Shown: positions 1 to 11,090, numbered from the stretch's first letter. The stretch: 64,000 nucleotides of DNA from Ligula intestinalis (GCA_036362985.1 JAYGXS010000008.1:7950974-8014973); one strand, 5' to 3'. Translations and numbers: made by a program. Notes: generated by a model not told the origin, from the letters alone.

Positions 1-1838
1 CTCGCAGTTTGGAAACGTTTGAGAAGAAGAGACGTGAATGTTTTCGCCGCTACATCGATAAGGCTAATGCCTCTGTAATTTCTACACGCTCGTCTGTCGC
101 CTTTTTTAAACAAGGGGAGGATCACTGCTTTTCTCCAGTCAGAGGGCACAACTTCGCTGTCCCATATCTTGGCAAATATTTGTTGTAGCCAGGGCCCAAT
201 AACCTCGGCTGCACATTTAAAGAGCTCCGGCGGGAGGTCATCCTCACCAGGTGCCTTGTTGCTGCGTAGCCTCAAGAGAATGGAGACAACTTCCTCTACA
301 CTGGGTGGCTCTGTGTTGCACTCATACAGATGGTGGGGATCGTCCGCATTGGGCGACAGGTCAGACATCACAGGGGGATCATGGTTAAGGTGGTCACAGA
401 AATGCTCGCGCCATCTCTCTAACCGGTCATCGATCTTAGTGATGACAGCACCGTTGCGATCCAGTAAAGTCTCGGTGGTGTTCCCCGAACCTCTGCTGGC
501 CTGCTTTAAGAGTCGGTAGAGCTTGTGGGTGTCACCTCTGGTAGCTGCTCGCTCCGTTTCCGTGGCAAAGTCGCTCCAGTAGGCGTTCCTATCGGCTCGG
601 ATGGCCCTTGTCGTTTGGCGCCGCAGCTCTCTGTAAGTGGGGGAGCCAGTGAGTCTGGCTCGGCCGGCCTCCTCAGCTAACTCAAGCGTGGGTCTAGTGA
701 TCCAGTCGCGATGTCGCCGTCGGGTTTTGCCCAGATGGGTATATGCCAGCTCTGACATCGCGGCCTTCAGGGACTGCCACGCGGGCTCTGGGTCCGCTCG
801 GGCGTCAGGGTACAGGCCGTCGAAACGGTTCTGGAGTGCTAAGTTGAAGGCGTCGCCAGCAGAGGACTTCAGATTTGCAACATCGATCCGCTGTGGTCGG
901 GAGGGTCTGTGAATAGCTCTCAAACGCAAGCGAAGGGTTGCCCGCTGTAGGACATGGTCCGATGCATGAGCGTTTCCTGTATCAGCACCGCGGTAGGCTC
1001 GACAATCCAAGACCGAGCTGGCCCAGCGTGCTCGGACAAGGATGTGATCTATTTGGGCCTGGGTATGCCCGTCATTTGAGTACCAAGTGACAAGGTGGTG
1101 GCGCGGATGATCAAAACGGGTGCTTGACACAACAAGGCGGTTAGACGATGCGAAGTTGACAAGGCGCTCACCGTTGGCACATTGCGCTCCGACAGCAAAT
1201 TTGCCTACCACATGACGGGTTCCAGCGTCACACACACCTGGTCGGGCGTTCCAGTCACCGGCAATGACGAGTAGATCGCTTCTTGCGATGCGGTCAACTG
1301 TTCGCTGGAGGTCACCGTAGAAGTCATCTTTTATGCTGTCATCAGCAGCCAGAGTAGGCGCATATACCGAGATGATGGAAACGTTGACTGGGGCACTTTT
1401 CAAACGGACCCAAGCGATCCGCGGTGAGACAGCCTCCCACTCTAGCAGACTCGAGTGAAATTCATCGGCCAAAGCTATAGCGACACCATACAGCCCAGAG
1501 TTGTCGGACACACCACTGTGGTAGAGATGGTACGCAGAGTCAGTTCTTGGTACTTGCAGCAGTTTGTGGCCAGTGCCAGGTAGGCGGACCTCAGAGAGAC
1601 ACGCCACACCAACACGGTATTCAGAAAGGGATTTGGCTGTTAACAGTTGGGCGCCGTCATCCCTCAAAGTTTGAACATTCCAGCCTGCAATTCGCAATCC
1701 GGCATCAGCTCGCAGATTTAACACCCGTCCCGCGATGCCAAGAGGATGGGGCGCGTCGGTTCCCGCGGACGCCGTAGCAGAGATCGTATGTTGCGTATAG
1801 TTGTGATTCATGAAAGTGTAGAAAGTCAAGAAAGTCAA
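1..1838 (-). CDS. LINE ORF (endonuclease-reverse transcriptase), partial at window edge
   Basis: The open frame starts at the ATG at 1838 and has no visible stop down to base 1 (612 codons plus two bases), ending inside the RT domain. It carries the AP-type endonuclease (GWNVQ, E in SEVRLPG, GDWNAR, SDH) and the start of the RT. Compared with the copy at 18144-21149, several substitutions are silent and a few replace residues (for example Pro to Ala, Asp to Glu, Leu to Val); none makes a stop. The coding state beyond the window is unknown. Confidence 0.85.
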   Translation of the reverse strand, partial: MTFLTFYTFMNHNYTQHTISATASAGTDAPHPLGIAGRVLNLRADAGLRIAGWNVQTLRDDGAQLLTAKSLSEYRVGVACLSEVRLPGTGHKLLQVPRTDSAYHLYHSGVSDNSGLYGVAIALADEFHSSLLEWEAVSPRIAWVRLKSAPVNVSIISVYAPTLAADDSIKDDFYGDLQRTVDRIARSDLLVIAGDWNARPGVCDAGTRHVVGKFAVGAQCANGERLVNFASSNRLVVSSTRFDHPRHHLVTWYSNDGHTQAQIDHILVRARWASSVLDCRAYRGADTGNAHASDHVLQRATLRLRLRAIHRPSRPQRIDVANLKSSAGDAFNLALQNRFDGLYPDARADPEPAWQSLKAAMSELAYTHLGKTRRRHRDWITRPTLELAEEAGRARLTGSPTYRELRRQTTRAIRADRNAYWSDFATETERAATRGDTHKLYRLLKQASRGSGNTTETLLDRNGAVITKIDDRLERWREHFCDHLNHDPPVMSDLSPNADDPHHLYECNTEPPSVEEVVSILLRLRSNKAPGEDDLPPELFKCAAEVIGPWLQQIFAKIWDSEVVPSDWRKAVILPLFKKGDRRACRNYRGISLIDVAAKTFTSLLLKRFQTA

Positions 1839-1969
1839 TTCCGTGTTTCGTGGAGAAAAGGGGATTGGCGCTAGGTCCCCGGTCTTGCTCCCCTACCAGA
1901 GCCCCGTTAGCCAAGCAAAAGCAAGTTTCCGGCGCGCACCAGCTTGGAGGTGGGGTTGGATTTTACGCA
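1..1969 (-). mobile_element. RTE-like LINE copy, 5' part (cut by window edge)
   Basis: Aligns without gaps to 19312-21280 (constant offset 19311). I count about a dozen substitutions, so identity is about 99.4%. Similarity stops at base 1969, the same point as in the other copy, which defines the 5' end of the element. Base 1 lies inside the reverse transcriptase region; the 3' half is outside the window. It lies downstream, in gene direction, of the last TOMM70 exon seen, presumably in an intron. Confidence 0.92.
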
Positions 1970-2040
1970 ACGAAAAGGCTTTACATTTAACCCACTTCTT
2001 TTAGTCGTTTTTTTTTACGAGAGGGGCCGAGCTAACCACC

Positions 2041-2453
2041 GTCGACTTCAGTGTGGATGAGATTCCGACCATTGACTCAGTTGCTCTTACGGAATTTACT
2101 GTTCTGCAAAAACGGCTTAAGCTCCAAGAAGTGATGTCATCAGGTTCGGATGGCATTCCTGCAAAGCTGTTGAAAGAGTTAGCCGTAGAGTTGACAGAAC
2201 CCCTGTACTTACTCTTCCGAGCTTCCCTTAAACCAGGCTAATTGCCACCCGATTGGAAGGCCGCGTGGATCTAACTCATTGATAAATGTGAGAGTTGGGC
2301 GTCCGCAAACAACTACAGGCTGGCAAGCCTCATTTCAACATGTTGCAAGCTAATGGAAAGAATAGTCAAACGCGAGTTGATATGATTTTTGGAGTGTCAT
2401 TGACTCCGCTCTGACATTTAAAGCAAAGTTTACCAGGTGCAAATTCGTAGACG
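2041..2453 (+). pseudogene. Fossil non-LTR retrotransposon RT, 5' half of split fragment
   Basis: Translates, with stops, as a CR1/jockey-type RT N-terminal region: SSGSDGIPAKLLKELA, then LPPDWKAAWI, NNYRLASLISTCCKLMERIV. The motifs G.DGIP..LLK, LP.DWK.A.I and YR..SL....K..E.I are typical of LINE RT domains. Stops after KPG and within AWI-LI show decay. The reading resumes at 2939 after an inserted inverted-repeat element. A different family from the RTE-like copies at 1 and 18007. Confidence 0.75.
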
Positions 2454-2938
2454 GCAAAAACAGCCGGATTTAGTGAATCCGTTAAAGTTCTGGAGAGATT
2501 TTCAACTGCTTCCTCTCAATGCATTATAAGAGTAACCTTGAGAAAAAGAAGAAGACTCGATAGTTGGAACAATACTTTTATTCGCCTGACGTTTCGACAT
2601 CCATCGCGGATTCATCATCAGAGACATTAGCAGAGAATGGTAACTGAAGTGGGTCCGACGATGGGAGACAGTTACCCTTAGTGAGGCCTCAACCTATTTG
2701 CAGATCCGGTTTCTGCACAGATGTCTTGACAATAACCTGTTGCAGAAGACTGTAAGAGTAACTTTGTTTGAACTATCTTACTTTGCTAATTAGCCATCGT
2801 GGGCATGCCATATGGCCTTTTTGACCTTTCTTCACCAATTCAATTTTGTATTTTTCCGAGTGGTTACTCTTATAATGCACTGAGAGGAAAAGCACTCCCG
2901 AAATTTCATGGATCCAATAAAGTCTACTGTTTTTGCCA
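2454..2938. mobile_element. 485-bp inverted-repeat element inside the LINE fossil
   Basis: Starts GGCAAAAACAG and ends CTGTTTTTGCC. The left 2454-2541 and right 2862-2938 arms are imperfect inverted repeats, best conserved where CTCTCAATGCATTATAAGAG (2515-2534) meets its counterpart near 2866-2889. It interrupts an RT reading frame that continues on both sides, so it inserted after the LINE. Inside is a Penelope-type terminal segment with a hammerhead motif (2584-2625), probably a second, nested insertion. No coding sequence. It could be a MITE-like DNA element or an inverted pair of PLE ends. Confidence 0.6.
2584..2625 (-). ncRNA. Hammerhead ribozyme motif in PLE-type terminal sequence
   Basis: On the minus strand: GTCT, CTGATGA (core), a stem II with paired ATCC...GGAT, GAAA, CGTC, AGGC. 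Stem I pairs GTCT with AGGC (with one G-U), the core nucleotides are all present, and cleavage is predicted after GTC. Stem III would be only A-CG-U: too short alone, but ACGU is self-complementary, so two copies could form a dimer. The bases next to the core in stem II pair poorly. Recognised by eye; no folding was run. Confidence 0.6.
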
Positions 2939-3125
2939 GCTACAAATCCTATGTGACAAACAGCACGGATTCCGTAGAGGAAGGTCCAGTCTGACCGATC
3001 TGCTCTATTGTCTAGAACGATGGACCTAAGCGTTTAATGAGGGAAATACGGTGCATGGAATTTTCGCAGACTCCAAGAAGGCATTTGATTCTGCACCTCA
3101 GCAACGTCTCTTATAAAAGGTCAGC
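2939..3125 (+). pseudogene. Fossil non-LTR retrotransposon RT, 3' half of split fragment
   Basis: Continues the RT interrupted at 2454: QILCDKQHGFRRGRSSLTDL, LYCLERWT, then FADSKKAFDSAPQQRLL. Q.GFR.GRS..T.LL and F.D..KAFDS are RT motifs 2-3 of LINEs. It has stop codons and ends where a different LINE 3' fragment begins. Confidence 0.75.
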
Positions 3126-3199
3126 CGTATAGAGGTAAGAGGCAGTGGATGAGTTGCATCAGCGAGAAATAAAAACAGATCAGCTTGCATGATACATGA

Positions 3200-3775
3200 G
3201 GAAATACGCGTGCAAATCAGTTTTTGAAGTCTGTTATTTTTTCTTCTTTTATGTCCGTTTTCATAAACGGATGCGACTGTTGGGCTATACGCGTGGAGGA
3301 TAAACGGAAACTGGAAGTCTTTGACCACGACTGCCTGAGGAGCATCCTTCGAATGAAGTACACCGACTTCGTCTCTCTAATGAGACAGTCTAAACTCACT
3401 GTGACAAAATTACAAGGATATCCCAGGCCATTCAAGAAACACGGCTGAGGTGATTTGGACACGCTCTTCGTCGCCAACCTCAAGAGCTCAGCGCTAGTGC
3501 CTTCGACCCGAAACCGTTGCCTAATTGGAAACTTCGAAGAGGGGGTCAACTCAAAACCTGGCTCGACTCAGTCCGTCAGGACATAGAAGCGGTTCTAGGA
3601 CCTTCGCTAATCGGTGTCCGGCGCTGGAAAGAGAATGGGTTGAACTGTCCAGGTCTGCGGCCACGGATCGTCGCGCGTAACGAAGCACCATACCGGACAT
3701 AATTGAGGCCAGCTAGATCAGTCATGATCGCAGCCGTAACAAGTACAGGGACAATTAAGTCTGGACCGAGAAGCT
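3200..3775 (+). mobile_element. RTE-like LINE 3' fragment
   Basis: A decayed C-terminal part of an RTE-like LINE ORF: RRGGQLKTWLDSVRQDIEAV (about 3538-3597), then LIGVRRWKENGL. The signature GGQLKTW.D.V..D......G....G.RRW is shared with the tails at 10340-11090 and 18035-18286. The 3' end has the family's terminal motif TCATGATCGCAGCCGTAACAAGTACA (3721-3747). Heavily 5'-truncated, with several frameshifts. Confidence 0.78.
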
Positions 3776-3861
3776 GCACGTAAATGGGGCCAAATCAAAT
3801 GTCGCAAGAAAAAGAAGTGGGGGGACGACGACGAACAAACAAACAGACAGACAATTAGTAC

Positions 3862-4279
3862 CTTCAGGAAGCACTTGACGGCCTTGCCAGCAGCGGTCAT
3901 GGCCTCCTCGTATTGCTCCGACTCGATCTGCTCTAGAGCCTTGTCGAGGGCTTCATAGGCCTGGACGAGCAGCTTTGGCAACTCGAAGCTGGTGGTGGTC
4001 TCCTCGTTGATTGCCTCTGTGGCTGGGGGCACCAGAACGGCGTCGGTGTCACTGCTCTCCTTCTGATCCTCCGTCTCTTCCTCCGGCTTTGCCTTGGGCT
4101 TGTCGTCGTCCGCAGCGGCAGTCGCAGACTCCGCGGCCGAGACAGCGCTGGGTTCTTCAGTGGTGGCCGCGGCAGTGGCGGCCGCGGCCGGTGTCTCGTC
4201 CGCGTCCGGAGTTTCAGCCGCCGGCGCCTTCGCGTCGTTCAGCGCAGCCTCTTTTGTGAATGGGTCCCAGGCGAATGCA
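3862..4279 (-). CDS. TOMM70: TOMM70 exon: Ala/Glu-rich linker and next TPR helices
   Basis: A 418-nt exon (139 codons plus one base), acceptor ATTTAAAG, donor GTACTA. After AFAWDPFTKEAALND comes about 75 residues of low complexity rich in Ala, Pro, Thr, Asp and Glu (for example TPAAAATAAATTEEP and KPEEETEDQKESSDTD), then a return to TPR-like sequence: LPKLLVQAYEALDKALEQIE, then SEQYEEAMTAAGKAVKCFLK. The low-complexity insert sits where TOM70 has a short acidic linker between its two TPR clusters and is clearly longer than usual. The exon is GC-rich compared with the surrounding intron and ends in phase 0. The next exon is not in the window. Confidence 0.9.
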
Positions 4280-4739
4280 CTTTAAATTTTAAAAAAATCA
4301 GCTGATTTAACCACACCACCTGATACTGTTGGTTAGGCCTTGAGCACATTGAATTGGAATAACGGGGGGGGGTCGGGCTTGAAGTCAGGGCCCAACTCAA
4401 TGGTGTGCGCACGCACGCAGCCCTGACGAGTCCTGCCCACGAGAGACCACCGCTCCGTTGAGAGCGCGATTCTTGAAATGTGTGCAAATCCAAGTCGCAC
4501 CGATCAGCCGATCACCCACTTAACATCTGTCCTTCAGTGTATTGAAGCCCCGCTGCGGACGCGTTCAAATCAGCGTTCCTATAAAGGAAACGCCTGCAAA
4601 GAATCTCCGTCTCGTCATGGCACACGCCAGCGTGGTAGGGACTGTCTTCAAGACCAGGCGCTCTGTGGTTTTGTTCACCAAGCCGAAGCAGGGCATTCAA
4701 GGGTATTTTCTCACTGTCGCAGCCGCCTAGCTGGTGTTT

Positions 4740-7560
4740 TCAAGGAGTGAGGCATATTTTTGCATGCCAGGTACATTTCTGCGAGTGCTACAAGCGAATT
4801 ACCTAAATTTGTAAATGTTTGATTATTTCTCCCATACCAGCGGGTACGCATTTACGAAAATTTATAAATAATAATGAGCAACATTAGGTATTTAAAGCAC
4901 TTGACAGAACTATATGAAGTATTAAGTGTTTGTTAAGAAAAATAAAATTTTATCGATAATTCCCAGCTTCTGGAGACGTCAAAAATAGCTGTAAATTAAA
5001 ACAATAAATTTAAATAGTTTGTTAAGCAAAAAACTTCAAGCAACCAATTTCTTTATACACAAAGATATGTCAAAATATGTTGTGCATGTGATAATTAGTC
5101 CTTACCTATTTATTGAATATCGCGGAATAAAGTCTCTCTTCATTTTGCTAAATTTACGTGTATTTATTCATAAGTTTACTAATTATCCGTTTGTTCGACG
5201 TTTACATCAAACCCTTTAAAATACGATACAACTAAACAGCATTTGCCGAAAAACGAGTTTTTGTATATTATTTCCTATGCAGGTGGCCATGTTGTTCAAA
5301 TTTAGAAATGCTTCAAAACAGCGAACCAAATTTTGAGCATACAGCATGTCTGCTAGATACCACGCATATTGTTAGTCCTTAGATTAATAAAAAAAAGTTT
5401 CCATAAAAGTGCTTTTATTGCATATTTAGCTGACGAACTTTTGCGCATATTTACTTTTTTCCAAGATAATCTCACAGTGAAAATGCACGATTTCGACAAT
5501 TTTTTTAAAAATTTATCTGAAGAAAAACGATTAAATTTGACTGGAGATGAAAGAACATACCTTTCTCTTTATAACGGATAATTTTTCGCTTAAGGAGATT
5601 TATTCTACGATGCGTAATTAACGTAAGAATGCTAAAAACAGGCCACGTATATGACCATTTGTTGAAATACTTATTATTCTTCTGTCTGTTCCGTTTCTAA
5701 ATAACGCTTAAGCGGAACCTATTGTTTACAATAAACTATATTGCTACATGACTTACATTCAATAAGGCATTCTTAGGGCTGTCTTCGCGTTAACACATGG
5801 AAATTTTGTTCACGCGCACAGCCATCTTTGCGGTAAAAGAAAAGTGTTCGACCAAGAACATTTTTGTCACTGCATTTTTACAAAAAAAACTTCACAGAAT
5901 AGCTGTGACGAGCTCTCTCGAAATGATATGGATCCAATAAATCATTTTGCTGCTATTTCGATATTTAAATTTGCACCAGGTCAACGTTGCTTTAAATTTC
6001 TGAATATAATTTTTTAAACTTCTATTGCTGGTTGTTTCTGAAAATAAATGCGATTCCTTAAACTTCGCTTTAGTTCCATTTCATCAACTGGGCACAAACT
6101 TTTCCAGTACCAGAAGGGATTATTATTCCACCTTTTTTACTAATTATAGAATTCTTCCACAGCACAACGTATATTAAAAGAAAGTTTCGTCCTATTCTTT
6201 CTTATACCATACGGAAGTCTTTTTATGTAAACATACTCATGATTTAGCAAAAATGAGAGCCTATTTACCCCAATAACTTTAAATAAGATAAACTAGCTGT
6301 CCAATTAAGTATCCACCTAGAAGGGTGAAATTTGATAGGCAAATAGAGTAGGAGTCCTTCGTCTTAGATGTCGGGGGTGTGGTCAGAAGGTAGATAATGG
6401 GGGTAGTTATCACGGCAGGGCAGTCACGTTAAAGTGAAATCGGACGAAGCGTGATTAAAAGGTGTGGCACAGGGGCAAAAAACAGGGCAGCAGGTTTTCG
6501 TAAGGGTGAGGGAGGAGGCGTCAGAGGGAATCGATTTATCGATCGCTACCACAGCAAGGCGAGGTTGATCCCATGATCCAGATGCTTACAGAGTCCTGGT
6601 TTTCTTCTCCGTTTTTCGGCGGCCTCCGCAAATCGTAGGAGATGCTCGGTCGTTGCCAGAATTACGGCCTTAAATGCAGCCCTTTAGCTAACCATACGAC
6701 CAGTTTCAATTAGGGGCTTCGCGACTGAACTCTTGGTAATTTTATTTTCAACCCCGAGGAACTCGTAAACGCAGTTTGATGTGGTGTGCATAGGCAGAAT
6801 GTCTTAAGTTGGTCTACAGGTAGTTGCGGACGCAAATGCATCGGCCGCAGTGGTTGGTCAGGGCGGAGAATAAAATAGCCAGAGTGGACACTGGCAGCCC
6901 GGTCCACCAAAGCACAGCATTGATGCATTCATCAAAAGCTCAAAAGTAAGTCACAGACTCCAGCCCCGTCTACTGGCGGGTAATAGCCGGCGCCATACAG
7001 GGACGCCGTTGTATACTTCCTTACTTGGGATCTACTGGACCTAATTCACATCCATGCAATAGCGCTGGTGAATACGCCCTTCTCCGGTCACTTTAATTGA
7101 AGCACTGGCTTTAACCAAGGACATTGAGGGGGGCTTGATCATAAATGACAAAACTGTCCCGTAGGACCGCGTTATATCTATTCCCTTACCCGCTCAACTG
7201 TCTTAAGGAATTGGTGGTTCAACCTTTAATTCTTGCTTCATGAGCGCAAATGAATATTTTCGTTCAAAGTGATCAAAGAATGTCAAAGTAAAGCCACGTA
7301 TAATTGTTCTAATGAGCTAAATATAATTGACTCCACCAAAATAAACTACTGGTTTTAAGGCAACTGATGCCTATTGATGTAAATTGACCTTATATTGGCA
7401 AAACTTAACGAAAAAATGAAAATTCGAGCTACTGAAAACGTAAGAGTAGGGTATTGTTATAAGTCGAAGGCAAATAGGGCCTCTGCAGGCAGTCCTGCCG
7501 AAAACTAAAAGGACGTATAGAATCAAAAGTTCAGACAAAAACCAGATTGCAGAAAGCCTG
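4740..7560. other. Intron sequence without recognisable genes
   Basis: Bases 4740-6330 are AT-rich with many short poly-T/A runs; the small open frames there (for example 5369-5581) show no known motif and look like chance. Bases 6330-7560 are of mixed composition, with no coding similarity or terminal repeats that I can see. This is the intron between two TOMM70 exons. Confidence 0.6.
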
Positions 7561-7573
7561 TGAGGCGTCCTAC

Positions 7574-7692
7574 CTGAGGTAGTTCTTTATGAAAGCGGCA
7601 GAGGGCAGATTGCGGGGCAAATTGGGTCGCTCCTCCTTCGCCTTTTCTTGACCAAGCCTCTTTAACACCCGGTCGACACGCAGGACGTTGTC
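7574..7692 (-). CDS. TOMM70: TOMM70 exon: linker with FIKNYL motif
   Basis: A 119-nt exon, acceptor AATTTTAG, donor GTAGGA. It translates as DNVLRVDRVLKRLGQEKAKE, then ERPNLPRNLPSAAFIKNYL plus two bases. It matches the TOM70 stretch after TPR3, where a K-V-L-K.LG.EKAKE helix is followed by a proline-containing loop and FIKSYF. It starts in phase 0 and ends in phase 2, completed as Ser by the next exon. Confidence 0.92.
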
Positions 7693-8015
7693 CTAAAATT
7701 AACAGCAGAGTCGGATTGAGGTTGTAAAAATGTAAAACAAAAGGCAGATCAATAGTTCAGAAGCAGATCAGATCATTTGTTAGTGAGGCGGCAAACATTA
7801 TGCAGCGACAACTTTCTCACAGCTCAGAAGATGGCCAACTGACGAGGGAACTCGGACACCATTAAAATGGGCGGTAAGGTCATGACACATTCGTTTATGA
7901 CAAATCCTGAAAGTGAGGAAGGCTCGGATAAAATGGAAAGCAATTCATGTGTGCGTGTGTGTGTGTGCTGCGGATAGACAAGGTAGTCGATTTCTGAAGC
8001 CCTCTCTGTACACGT

Positions 8016-8586
8016 TGTGGCGGACGGCCACAATGCCTGTCCTCCCTTGGTTCTTCAATGCGCGCTGCCCCAAAGTTAGGCGTCGCGACAAACATCCGTT
8101 ACAATGCTTTCTTTCACTGGCGCCGCCCATCCCCCCGAAGCTTGATCTCGCAGCTGCTTCTGGCTAACCGATAATGGCTGCACCAGCGCCCCCTTTCCTT
8201 CGACTTTCCGGCGGCCCCCCACAGTTGACCCCAGTTGATTCAGTCAGGCACACGTGTGCACACACAGCCGCGCACAAACGTGCGGCCAAATAAGCACACC
8301 TTCCTAAGGGCCACTTACTACGATTTGGTCAACGGGCAATTGCAGCACACCAATAACAGAACACTTGAACCTGTTCCGCAAACCTACTTAGGCAGCTGCC
8401 ACCACTGTCCCACGTTCTTTCAGGTCTGGCTGAACACAGTCAGCACTTGCCCTGGCTTCACCAGTGGCCACGGCCACCTGGGGGTGCTGTACACAATAAG
8501 CCACTATTTCTGGTGACTTTTACATGTACTTACCACCTGGGATTCGACCTGATTATTGCAGTGATCTAGGCACTCATATCGCTACA
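8016..8586 (+). mobile_element. Solo LTR (571 bp) with 4-bp target duplication
   Basis: Starts TGTGGCGGAC and ends ATCGCTACA (TG...CA termini). It is flanked by ACGT on both sides (8012-8015 and 8587-8590). A second copy of the same family at 43351-43936 has the same ends and its own 4-bp duplication (GACT). Shared internal sequence includes CTCGCAGCTGCTTCTGGCTA (8148-8167). No internal coding region adjoins it, so it is a solo LTR left by recombination of an LTR retrotransposon, probably Gypsy-like from the 4-bp duplication. The small open frames across it are by chance. Confidence 0.82.
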
Positions 8587-8589
8587 ACG

Positions 8590-9040
8590 TGCACCCCAGC
8601 TTCAAGCATCTGCGGATTTGTCGGGCCGATCGAACACGGCGACTGTGGGGGTTGAGCACAGTAGGAGTTGCGCAAAGCTGTTTCACTTCAAAGAAATTCA
8701 CACGTAAATCACCTGCCCCCCCCCCCCCCGCAGTGAGCCAGACTTCACTACCCCTCATCAGTTTTTTTGTAAAAGCTCTCCGGGGTCGCGCGGTTCCGCA
8801 GAAGTCCGCGGTTCTGTCTTTGTTCTGCCAAAGGATACCGGAGTAAGAAAGAACGTATATTCAAAATTGTAGTTGGCGAGCATACCTAGGCTTTCGATAA
8901 ATTCTCGACCGCCCAGTACATTTATATGGCAACGGGGCACAAATTAAAACGTGTTCGTCTTTTTGTTCAAGTGAGCCATGGGGACAGGCGGAGGGGGGGG
9001 GTCGATGAGTCTGGTTACGACGGCAGGGTTTGGTGTAGCC
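8590..9040. other. Intron sequence with simple repeats
   Basis: A C-run (about 8718-8730) and a G-rich run (about 8990-9002) are the only evident structure. No gene is recognised. Bases 9540-10340 are similar, with a C-run near 10074-10090 and a PLE-end-like stretch near 9560-9660 too decayed to call firmly. Confidence 0.5.
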
Positions 9041-9043
9041 AGT

Positions 9044-9523
9044 CTAAGGGCGGGGAAAGGAAGGCATAGCACGGTCGAGTGCATGCCGCCATGCCCAGCT
9101 CGGAGCTTCCAGGAGGTTCTGTTGCGCGCAAGAGACAGGCTTCCTCGACCGGATAGCGTTTTCTTCTGTTGTAGCTAGCAGGCGCTGATCCAACGACTTT
9201 TGATGGTTTGGTGGGACCTTAGAGATCATCCGGAATGCTCCGTTGGGGTCCACACGATGTCCGGAATCAACCATGTGCGCCAAAATAGAATCGTTTGTGC
9301 TCCGGACTTTCCCGTTTCTGGGCCATGTCGGGAAGTTTTCCTTGATTCTTTTGGATAGGCGCTGACTCGTGCGACCAATGTAACCTGCTCCACAGGAGCA
9401 ATAAAATGACCATATGCACATGGAAGTGGTCTGAGCTGGTAACCTATCCCTACCCTTCCCGTGTAAGACCGGGTTGGTTGAGAATAATACCCAAGCTCTC
9501 GCTGCAGGGAAGGTCCGTGACAC
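9044..9523 (-). pseudogene. Penelope-like element GIY-YIG endonuclease fragment
   Basis: A 159-codon open fragment from the C-terminal part of a PLE. CIWSFYCSCGAGYIGRTSQR carries the GIY-YIG signature (here CGAGYIG), followed by LSKRIKE, then a HMVDSGHRVDP...AFRMI segment matched in the copies at 38461, 44542 and 45307 (LVDSDHRVDAKEAFRVI). The RT is missing, so the copy is truncated upstream. The ORF ends CAQQNLLEAP, equivalent to CAQKNFVAAP of other copies, and then runs on into unrelated sequence. Confidence 0.8.
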
Positions 9524-10339
9524 GGCTCACATGCACGAAAAGAACAGGTTTTAACTTTGACCCCCTTAGTATATAAATTTACTGGCCCGGGGAGACCTTA
9601 CCGAAAGCCTACGTATGCTCACCACCTACTCTTTTGAATTCTCGAATGGGAATTTTCGCAATTTTAAGAACGTGAATGCAAAATGTTGGCAGCAGACATA
9701 CAATAACTGCTCCTGACTACAGAAATCAAAAGCGCGAAGAAAACTCACCCCCGCTGAGCTGATTTGAGCGGCTAAGTTTGTTACGAGGGCCACGACGCCA
9801 GCCTCGGGTTTTGGGACTAGGCGTAAGTCAGTAAAAAATTACCACCACTTTGTGCGTGCTGCCTACGAATAAAAAACGCAAGCAAATAAACATTTCACCA
9901 CCAAGTGAGGCCGGCGAGTGACCACGCCGCACTGACTGATATCAGTGTGCTTGACTCAACATGCAGGCAACATGTGAACAACGCTCCCCGTTGCGCGTGC
10001 GTTTGGTTTGACTGGTGCACTCATGGGTGGTATCTAGGGTGCTTTGGGTAGTTCGTCAAGTTGAGAAGCCACGCCCCCCCCCCCCCCCCGACCCACAATA
10101 GAATGATAACGAGTAAAGTTGGAAGGGCAGCGTGGTGTAACTAAGTGTCCTGAACCGGGTCTGTGTGCATCTGCAAATAACCACTGACTTACAACGCAAG
10201 TAGACGTTGCTGCAGCACATAGGAGGTGTCCTGAATTCTTTGCATCCTAATAACAGTTTGTCTTTGACCTTTAGGACAGCTCCAACCCACTTCTGACTAC
10301 GCATCTGAGCGCAGCACAACCACTGTTTATCAGCAGTCA

Positions 10340-11090
10340 ACCCATTGAAGAAGTTAGCTGCTTCCGCTATTTGGGCTCGAATATTCTAGCCAACGGACAG
10401 GTCAACGAAAAAATCAAGAAGCGAGTCGCACAGGCTAGAAATGCATTCAGGCTGCTAGCCAGACTATTCTGGTCTCGCTCAGACATCAGTTTACGTACTA
10501 AGCTGCTGATGCACAAAGCATTAATCAGACCGGTGTTGGTATGTCTGCGAAACATGGCCATTGAAAAAGACATACTTTCGACGGCTCGTAGTCTTTGACC
10601 GTTGGTGTCTTCGATGCTTCCTATGAGGCTCCTGGCAGGATCGAATTTCCAATGTTGAGCTACAACGCAGGTGTTCAAGTCACGTCAAGTCAAATTTATG
10701 AAAGGAAATATAGGCAAACGCCTTTAAACTCCCTCTTGGTACATAGGATTTAAGAAATGCATCGGCATAGCATGATACATCCAGCATCGCCGATTGCAAT
10801 GGTTCGGCCATGTCCTGTGTAAGCCCTCGACGGACTTCTGCAGATTGGTCGTGAACCTCTCTCGTAGTGCAAACTGGAGATACCGACATGGCGGTCAACT
10901 GAAGACGCGCGCCGACACTGTCAAGCTGGAAGTCGAACATATGGGCCTCGTAACCGTTTACAGCTTGCGGCAATGGAGCTATCAATGGGTTAACATTTGG
11001 AAGGGGCTCGCTTCCCATCACCGCCAATGGGCTGCCGCTGTCCGTGACATTCACGAAGCCGGTTAATACAAGTACAAGTAGCTTGTGGAG
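10340..11090 (+). mobile_element. RTE-like LINE 3' fragment
   Basis: The C-terminal third of an RTE-like ORF in pieces: SCFRYLGSNILANGQVNEKI, RVAQARNAFRLLARLFWSRS, DISLRTKLLMHKALIRPVL, then after frame changes RRLQWFGHVL and RHGGQLKTRADTVKLEVEHM. The order F.YLGS, R...AR.AF..L..LFW.R.....RTKL, W.GH, GGQLKT matches the intact copy at 18144-21149. It ends near 11080 with the family tail TACAAGTACAAGTAG. Confidence 0.83.

Noticed and set aside
9560..9660. Hammerhead near a PLE-like end (GAAAGC...GCTC)
   Set aside because: The 3' half is recognisable, but CTGANGA is replaced by CTGGCCC, so the core is gone.
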